Assembly: GCA_965369945.1 (NCBI GenBank)
Contig: CBDUST010000040.1
Span: 1 to 22,726 of the forward strand
Source of the DNA: JADFNO01 sp965369945
Lineage (GTDB): Bacteria; Planctomycetota; Phycisphaerae; Phycisphaerales; SM1A02
DNA: 22,726 nucleotides
Reading direction: 5' to 3'
Notes under the pieces: model-generated
What the model was told of the DNA's origin: nothing
What the model saw: only the letters and a program-made list of their open reading frames with translations
The model's database searches: none
Translations under genes and position numbers: made by a program
Shown here: piece after piece, positions 5,506 to 11,076 of the stretch
How the letters are laid out: each line of letters opens with the position of its first letter
How positions within the stretch are numbered: position 1 is the stretch's first letter

Positions 5506-6798
5506 ATGCCCGATGAAATGACCACGATCGGACCAGTTGTTGTCGGCGGCCCGTCTGCTGTCGGAAAAACCACTCTCGTCAACGAACTGATCCATCGATA
5601 TCCTCATATCTACCGACGGGCCCTTTCCGTTACGTCACGGGCTCGCCGACCACACGAACGTGACGATGAATACCTGTTCAGGTCGCGGGATGAAGTGCTT
5701 GCGCTTTGGAAAAGCGGCCAACTTGTTAATCTTGATGAGGTGTTCGGCAATCTCTACGGGATACTGGTCGGAACGATCGATGCGAGCTTCTGTGCGAACC
5801 GAATCCCGATCAAGGAGATTCACCCGCTAAACCACCGTAGTATCCTCGCCAAATACGCCAACACCGTTCGTGTTTTACTCCGACCGTTGGACGTAAAGGA
5901 CATCGAGCAGGAGCAAGAGCAAAGGAATCGCGCTGACCTTGAGGATACGACGTCGAATCCCCATGACGCTGAGTTTGATCTAATCCTCCACGTCGACCGC
6001 AGCTGCAAACCGTCCATTCTCGCAGATGACTTGCATTTAGCCATCAAAGCCGTGTCAGAGTCCTTCCACCATTTTCCGAGGCCTGGTGTAATCGACGCTG
6101 GCAATGCAGACGGTTACGATCGCATCGCTGCCGAGTTTACGGACAAGAGGCGCCTGACAACTCGAGACTTTCACTTGCTTTCCCTCCCCTTTTTATCTCG
6201 CGGTGCCAACCGCTACTGCTCGTCCAGCGCACGGTGCGTTGAAATCGGGATAGGTCACGGATGGCTCAGAACGTCGATGCATATTCCGTGCAGCTCTTTT
6301 GTTGGCGTGGATATCGCAGGGAGTATGCTTGAGAGAGCACACCACGCATACGACGAAGTAAGACAGGCATCGGCGAGAGCGCTACCGTTTCCAAGTCAGT
6401 CGTTTGACGTTGCGTTCGGATCACTCATTGATGGGTTCTGTCATCCCGCTGCCATCGCTGAGATCCGTCGAGTGCTCCGTCCTGGGGGTTTCTTTATACT
6501 TACGAGCCCGAGCCGCGATTGGAGTGAGCAGATCCGCAATCGCAGCGATGAGGGACGAACGACGTTTGTAACATCTGCGGGCGAACGTGTTAGTGTATAT
6601 TCGTTTACGTACTTGCTTGACGAGATGATTAACATCCTTGCGCAGTGTGGGCTGGATCACGTCGAGTCAGAAGCAGTCTTCGCATCGCGTCTCGATCCAA
6701 GCTGCATGGCTCCGGCGATTCGCGATGCAATTGACAAAGCACAGCGCGATGTTGAAGTTGTCAACTGCGTTGTCTGTCGGAGAAACCTGCGTGTTTGA
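5506..6798 (+). CDS. Guanylate kinase-like (d)NMP kinase fused to SAM-dependent methyltransferase
   Basis: 430 residues from ATG 5506, 3 nt after the GP88-like stop; ATG 5518 is an alternative start. Residues 10-190 are guanylate-kinase-like: P-loop GGPSAVGKTTL (14-24), SVTSRARRPHERDDEYLF (41-58) matching the GMP-binding block, and FGNLYG where guanylate kinases have G-N-Y-Y-G. Residues about 240-360 are a class I methyltransferase: VEIGIGHG (245-252), acidic D269 in VGVDIAGSML, ALPFPSQSFDVAF and EIRRVLRPGGFFIL. This fusion is not one I know. The phage precedent (SPO1-type hydroxymethyl-dUMP pathways) uses a dedicated dNMP kinase beside a thymidylate synthase homologue, which fits the next gene. 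Substrate of either domain is unknown. The stop overlaps the next start by 8 nt. Confidence 0.8.
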   Translation: MPDEMTTIGPVVVGGPSAVGKTTLVNELIHRYPHIYRRALSVTSRARRPHERDDEYLFRSRDEVLALWKSGQLVNLDEVFGNLYGILVGTIDASFCANRIPIKEIHPLNHRSILAKYANTVRVLLRPLDVKDIEQEQEQRNRADLEDTTSNPHDAEFDLILHVDRSCKPSILADDLHLAIKAVSESFHHFPRPGVIDAGNADGYDRIAAEFTDKRRLTTRDFHLLSLPFLSRGANRYCSSSARCVEIGIGHGWLRTSMHIPCSSFVGVDIAGSMLERAHHAYDEVRQASARALPFPSQSFDVAFGSLIDGFCHPAAIAEIRRVLRPGGFFILTSPSRDWSEQIRNRSDEGRTTFVTSAGERVSVYSFTYLLDEMINILAQCGLDHVESEAVFASRLDPSCMAPAIRDAIDKAQRDVEVVNCVVCRRNLRV

Positions 6799-7774
6799 GA
6801 ATCTTGCGCGGTTCGACAATTCGTATGCAGCCTATCGCGCCGCTGTACGCCATGTGTTGACAGAGGGAAAGAGCGCTGCGCCGGTTGCGGACTGCACGTC
6901 TATAGGATCCCGATTTGGATCAGCTGTACACGCAACTCGCGAAATCGTAGGTGCCGGGTTCGTTATCACCAATCCACGCGCCCGACTAGTTTTCTCACCA
7001 GCTAGGGCATTTGATCTTGCTTTCGCTGTGGGTTATGTATTGTGGACGCTGTCGGGGTCGAACGCGCTGGCAGACATCGCATTCTACAATCCAAGAGGTA
7101 GATTGTTCTCACGCGATTCGAAGACACTAGAGGGAGCCATCGGCCCTCGGCTGATCGGTGAAGATAATGGGTCGCAGCTACAAAGGGCGATTAGCTATAT
7201 TCGCCAAGATCCGGGGACGCGTCGCGCTGTCGTTCAGGTATTCTCACCGTGCGATCTCGTGAATCGTCCGCTCGATACGCCGTGCACCGCGACTCTGCAA
7301 TTTCTTTTCCGCGATAGCATGCTTACCTTGATCGTGTACATGCGATCACAGTCTGTAGCGTTCTTGCTACCGTACGATATTTTCACGTTCTCAATGATCC
7401 AGGAAGCCGTCGCGGTGATGCTCAGATGCGATGTGGGGGACTACGTTCACTTTTGTGGCTCACTGCATTTCTACGATGACGAAGGGGATATGGTAGAGTC
7501 ACTGCTTGACGAGGAAGATGGTTTCGCTTACGAGATGCCGCGCATGACTTCATCTCCGCTTGAAGATGCGACGATTGTAACAGCGGAACGCGAGTCGCGA
7601 CGCGCGGTCGAATCTGGACAGCTGCTCGACGCACGTACCCTCGGCATTGATGACTATTGGGCTGACATTATCAACATGACAATGGTTATAGTGGCATCCA
7701 AGCGAGGTGTGAGAATACCGAAAGAAATAAAACTTCACGAAGCGTATGCTCGGTGGAGTCACAATGCCAGATAA
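6791..7774 (+). CDS. Thymidylate synthase family homologue (putative pyrimidine nucleotide C5-modifying enzyme)
   Basis: 327 residues. GTG 6791 is chosen because GGAGA lies 7 nt upstream and it overlaps the previous stop; earlier in-frame ATGs read through the kinase/methyltransferase gene. The thymidylate synthase core is clear: R144-R145 (DPGTRRAVVQVF) for phosphate, catalytic Cys165 in DTPCTATLQF, R185-S186, then LLPYDIFTF, and H226/Y228 in SLHFY. Compared with E. coli ThyA from memory, Asn177 is Asp196 here. That change is known to favour cytosine nucleotides and is also found in T4 dCMP hydroxymethylase. Asp169 is Ser188, and the Glu58 position before the LW-x-L-x-G block appears to be Tyr. 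It is therefore probably not a housekeeping ThyA. A (d)CMP or (d)UMP hydroxymethylase or methylase is the best guess. The stop overlaps the next gene by 11 nt. Confidence 0.82.
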   Translation: MFENLARFDNSYAAYRAAVRHVLTEGKSAAPVADCTSIGSRFGSAVHATREIVGAGFVITNPRARLVFSPARAFDLAFAVGYVLWTLSGSNALADIAFYNPRGRLFSRDSKTLEGAIGPRLIGEDNGSQLQRAISYIRQDPGTRRAVVQVFSPCDLVNRPLDTPCTATLQFLFRDSMLTLIVYMRSQSVAFLLPYDIFTFSMIQEAVAVMLRCDVGDYVHFCGSLHFYDDEGDMVESLLDEEDGFAYEMPRMTSSPLEDATIVTAERESRRAVESGQLLDARTLGIDDYWADIINMTMVIVASKRGVRIPKEIKLHEAYARWSHNAR

Positions 7775-8576
7775 CCAGAACACGTTGTTCGCTCGGACCG
7801 TTTGGAGTCGCAGGGCCGCACCGGCGATACTACAAGACGCTCGCGCCCTCCATTGTATGTGGAAGGAGGGTGTGCTGGGTGGGGAGCGTATGCCGGAAGA
7901 CGCTCACCCGCCGCTCAAGCCGGCGAGCAAGGAACTGTATCATTACTTCACGCTAGGAATGGCGCTTAACTATCAGCGGAACTCGTACCGCTTATGGGAT
8001 GCAGCAACAGCAGCGTTCACGGACGCGGATACGCAGTGGGTGTTCGATCCTCGGGCAGTACTCAATCGTGATTCCGAGCTCCGATACGCTCTTTGCAAGC
8101 ATCGCGTTGCTCTACAACCAAGAAAACACACGGAGACATGGTATCGATTGTGCACAGCCATAGTGAATTTGATGAACGGAGACATTCGCCGGCTATTCGT
8201 GAATACGGGGTACCAGGCTGATGCGGTACTTGATTACATCCGAGTGCAACATAAGAAAGAGTTCCCATACCTAAGCGGTCCGAAGATCAGCAATTACTGG
8301 TTATATGTCCTTGAGCAGTACACCGATCTCGTATTGCACAATCGGCGATGTCTCTCGGTAGCGCCGGACACTCATGTTATTCAATCGAGCAAGCGGCTGG
8401 GACTGGTCGATCCGGAACTCGCTCAGAACGCCGATGCGCAGGAGATGGTTACGGAGGCGTGGACGGATCTCCTTGCCGCGACGGAACTGGTTCCAATTGA
8501 CATGCACACTCCGTTGTGGCTATGGAGCAAGGCTAGATTTCCGACGCTGCAGTACAACTCCTCCGATGGTAACTGA
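7764..8576 (+). CDS. HhH-glycosylase-fold protein resembling thymine-hypermodification (aGPT-Pplase/hmdU kinase helical domain) families
   Basis: 270 residues from ATG 7764, 5 nt after GGTGGAG; it overlaps the thymidylate-synthase-like stop. The protein is largely alpha-helical. Residues 168-182 (PYLSGPKISNYWLY) and 199-215 (VAPDTHVIQSSKRLGL) match the layout of HhH-GPD DNA glycosylases: a hairpin containing Lys174, then the D-T-H-V block with Asp202 where glycosylases keep their catalytic Asp. A further IDMHTPLWLWSKA block follows at 245-257. This recalls the alpha-glutamyl/putrescinyl-thymine pyrophosphorylase and 5-hydroxymethyl-dU DNA kinase helical-domain families described for phages with hypermodified thymine (Iyer, Aravind and colleagues). 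That match is from memory and needs a profile search. It would be the only member of this cassette likely to touch DNA directly. Confidence 0.62.
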   Translation: MPDNQNTLFARTVWSRRAAPAILQDARALHCMWKEGVLGGERMPEDAHPPLKPASKELYHYFTLGMALNYQRNSYRLWDAATAAFTDADTQWVFDPRAVLNRDSELRYALCKHRVALQPRKHTETWYRLCTAIVNLMNGDIRRLFVNTGYQADAVLDYIRVQHKKEFPYLSGPKISNYWLYVLEQYTDLVLHNRRCLSVAPDTHVIQSSKRLGLVDPELAQNADAQEMVTEAWTDLLAATELVPIDMHTPLWLWSKARFPTLQYNSSDGN

Positions 8577-8734
8577 GACTAGAAACCGCACAAAAACGCG
8601 TGTGGGATATCGAAAGGGAACTGTCATACTCTTCGCGGCAAGTGTCAAACTCGTCCTGTTTCAATTCTCGGCCCGGCTGCGAACGAGTACGTACTAGAGT
8701 GATAAGGCGCCATGGAAAAACTGTGAACAGCTGA

Positions 8735-8745
8735 GCTTGGGAAGC
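8735..8745 (+). repeat. 11-bp direct repeat of the tRNA-Gly anticodon-loop sequence (candidate attachment core)
   Basis: GCTTGGGAAGC occurs here and at 2338-2348 inside the tRNA-Gly 3'-half scar, in the same orientation. This copy sits 78 nt past the end of the integrase gene, where a tyrosine-recombinase attachment site is expected. The flanks do not extend the match, so only a short core is shared. Confidence 0.4.
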
Positions 8746-8822
8746 CAGGCCAAGTATTTGGGTTAGATGCGAAGCACTACGCGGATCCGTCCGAGCTAAC
8801 AAATGACTCAGTCTTTCTGGCG

Positions 8823-10016
8823 TTACCGCACCGCACTGAAGGCACTTCGTGCTGTCTCAGCATGCTGGTCGGAGACATCGAGGTAGAACTTCGCCGTCAC
8901 CGAAATGTCCGAATGGCCCATCCATTTCATCAGGACGTGCATCGGGACAACATCCGCCATGCGCGTTCCGTAGCTGCGACGTAGATCATGAACTGTTCCG
9001 GTCACCCAATCTTCGGCCTCCAGCGTCTCGGCCGCACATCGCTGAAGGACCTTGAAATTCCTGAGCACATTGTTCACGACTTCAAACCGCTCTCGAAGAA
9101 TTCCAGATTGCCTCTTCGTCTCTAAGATCAAGAGGCGATCCAGAGAGATGAAACAGTACGGCGACCCGTTTGATGTTGCCTTCAATTTGGTCAAGATGGC
9201 AACTGTAGTTTCCGGAATCGGGACAGAACGTCTTTGGTGTGTCTTGGGAGACCAAGAAAGTGTGCGGTACGTGGTTCCATTTGGTGTTTGGCAATCCTCA
9301 GCCTCTTTTCCAACAACGGTGACTGACTCACTTTCTAAATCCACATCCCTCCATTGCAGATTAAGTAACTCGTTTAACCGCAAGCCGGATGTGTAGCTAA
9401 GCTGAATGAACGCCCTCCACCAGACCGTCGGTGCAAGCTTGACCATTGCATCAATCTCGTGCAACTCGAAGATTCGCTTCTGGCGCGTCTTCGGTGGAGG
9501 CATCGGTTGTTTCGTGAAAGGGTTGTCGGTTACCAATTCCCAGTCTTTGGCTCGGTTGAACATCGCCCGAAGTCTTCCGATGACCTTACCCTTGGTGGTT
9601 GTAGACGCTGTCATCTTGGCCCGGATCCGTCCTGCGTCCATGGCCCCGATTCTGCGAATCAATCGGTCCTTGCCGAGTGCATTGCAGGCGTGTTGAATCG
9701 CAACTCGGTATTCGTACCGAGTGGTGGCTTTCCGGGTATCACCGATGGCCTGTTCGTGAAACCGACAGAACTCATCGAGTGTCATGGACTGTGGCTTGTC
9801 GCGAGGAATCTCTTTGCGGTCCAACTCGACCTGGAAATCTCGACGACGCTTCTCCGCTTCGCGCATGGTCATCCGATTACAGTCAGCGAGTTTTCTGCAG
9901 TAATGCTTGCCATCGGGATCAAGATCTCGGACAATGACGGCACGGACGGCCAACCCGCCACGGACGGCGCTCAACTCTGGACCGGAGACAGGAGGCGCGG
10001 ATGGCGCGAAAGACAA
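8823..10016 (-). CDS. Phage-type tyrosine recombinase / integrase
   Basis: Up to 397 residues. The catalytic set is complete: Arg in YTSGLRLNELLNLQW, Lys region near SPKTHQRR, H-x-x-R in VHDLRRSYGT, Gly-His in MKWMGHSDIS, and Tyr in TAKFYLDV. An N-terminal SAM-like core-binding domain precedes it (TRYEYRVAIQHA ... LRAMFNRAKDW). The start is uncertain: the longest frame begins at TTG 10016, with in-frame TTGs at 9974 and 9953 and no convincing ribosome site. 10016 overlaps the divergent gene at 10001, so a shorter form is likely. Its 3' end faces the candidate attachment core at 8735. It probably drives integration at the tRNA-Gly anticodon loop. Confidence 0.9.
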   Translation of the reverse strand: MSFAPSAPPVSGPELSAVRGGLAVRAVIVRDLDPDGKHYCRKLADCNRMTMREAEKRRRDFQVELDRKEIPRDKPQSMTLDEFCRFHEQAIGDTRKATTRYEYRVAIQHACNALGKDRLIRRIGAMDAGRIRAKMTASTTTKGKVIGRLRAMFNRAKDWELVTDNPFTKQPMPPPKTRQKRIFELHEIDAMVKLAPTVWWRAFIQLSYTSGLRLNELLNLQWRDVDLESESVTVVGKEAEDCQTPNGTTYRTLSWSPKTHQRRSVPIPETTVAILTKLKATSNGSPYCFISLDRLLILETKRQSGILRERFEVVNNVLRNFKVLQRCAAETLEAEDWVTGTVHDLRRSYGTRMADVVPMHVLMKWMGHSDISVTAKFYLDVSDQHAETARSAFSAVR

Positions 10017-10840
10017 TTGATCGGGACACTAAGAAGGCGATCGTCGCAGCTCAGCAAATGATCGAGGAAGTCCACCAGGCTGACGGGAACGAAGCGGAGA
10101 CCAGGAGGCGAGTTGAGCGGATTTTCGACTCGATGATGGGATACGATCCGTTCAAGCACCTATCGCGCGAACATGCGGTTAGGGGTGCCGGCGAAACAGA
10201 GCACGTCGACTTCGCAATACACGTCGACGGATCAACGGAGTCTTCGCCAAACATTATGGTCGAACTGAAACGCGTCGGAGTCGATCTCGCGCCAAAGCAC
10301 CTGAAGCAGGTTTCGTCCTACGCCATAAACGCGGGATGCGAATGGATCCTACTCACCAACGGTCGTGAGTGGCGCGTGTATCACGTATCGTTCGGTCAGC
10401 CGCCCGAGACGAAGTTGCTCAAGAGCTGGCATCTTCTTACGGACGATGCCGCAGTGCTCGCCGAATGCTTCGGGCTCATATCCTTCAAGTCAGTTCGCAA
10501 GGGAGCGCTCGACAAACTCTGGCAGAAGAGCAACGTCCTGACTGCGCGCAACGTCCTTGCGGCAATCTTGAGCGAGGGATCAATCGCGCTGCTACGTCGC
10601 GAGTTGAAACGAAGTAGCGATGTCCCCATCGCCCCGGAGGATGTCGTCGCGGGCGTACGACGGCTGCTGAACGAAGCCGCGCTCGCAGAGCTGTCGTCGA
10701 TCAGGATTTCACTGCCCGAGCGGAAACGCCGGAGGCACAAGTCGAAGCCAGATCAAACTGATGAACCGAAGGCCAGCAATGAGCCGGGATCTGGTCCAGC
10801 CCAATCACCAGAGCATGAACTGATACCCCCAGCGGAATGA
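10001..10840 (+). CDS. Solitary HsdR-N-like (type I restriction R subunit N-terminal) nuclease-domain protein
   Basis: 279 residues from ATG 10001, 5 nt after GGAGG. Residues 31-130 match the HsdR_N_2 domain: E32-x-x-T-R-R-R-V, GYDPFKHLSREHAV, H-V-D70-F-A-I, M-V-E88-L-K90-R, Q103 with a Tyr-Ala pair, and ILLTNGREWRVYHV. D70 and E88-x-K90 form a PD-(D/E)xK nuclease-like site. There is no helicase motor or methyltransferase fused to it. The C-terminal part (about 150-279) is helical and ends in a basic stretch (ERKRRRHKSK) and a Pro/Glu-rich tail. Many such solitary proteins occur in accessory regions and their role is unclear. It lies divergent to the integrase and upstream of the ROCO gene, with a terminator-like hairpin after it. 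Confidence 0.75.
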   Translation: MARKTIDRDTKKAIVAAQQMIEEVHQADGNEAETRRRVERIFDSMMGYDPFKHLSREHAVRGAGETEHVDFAIHVDGSTESSPNIMVELKRVGVDLAPKHLKQVSSYAINAGCEWILLTNGREWRVYHVSFGQPPETKLLKSWHLLTDDAAVLAECFGLISFKSVRKGALDKLWQKSNVLTARNVLAAILSEGSIALLRRELKRSSDVPIAPEDVVAGVRRLLNEAALAELSSIRISLPERKRRRHKSKPDQTDEPKASNEPGSGPAQSPEHELIPPAE

Positions 10841-10876
10841 TGCGAGGGTTGGACGTAGCACGATCCGCCTTTCCCG

Positions 10877-10917
10877 CCCCCGGGTTGTCGGAAGAGGCGA
10901 ACCGGGGTCTTGCTTTT
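10877..10917 (+). terminator. Possible rho-independent terminator after the HsdR-N-like gene
   Basis: CCCCGG-(G)-TT at about 10878-10886 pairs with AACCGGGG at 10900-10907, with one bulged G and a 13-nt loop, followed by a T-rich tail (TCTTGCTTTT). It lies 37 nt after the stop. The bulge and broken T-run lower confidence. Confidence 0.4.
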
Positions 10918-11076
10918 GAAGCAGTGTCAACAAAGCTTTTGAATCATCGATGGCTCTATGATGACGATCTTGGCCGATAGGTGGCCGGCCGGATCGGGGT
11001 TTAGGTACCGTACAGCATCAGTGCCCGGTCCATTCACCCGACGGAGTCAGTTAGCACGACGAAGGCGGGCATCACC

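Noticed and set aside
8686..8695. Perfect 10-bp palindrome AGTACGTACT near the integrase.
   Set aside because: A single short palindrome, not repeated nearby; not enough to call a recombinase or regulator site.
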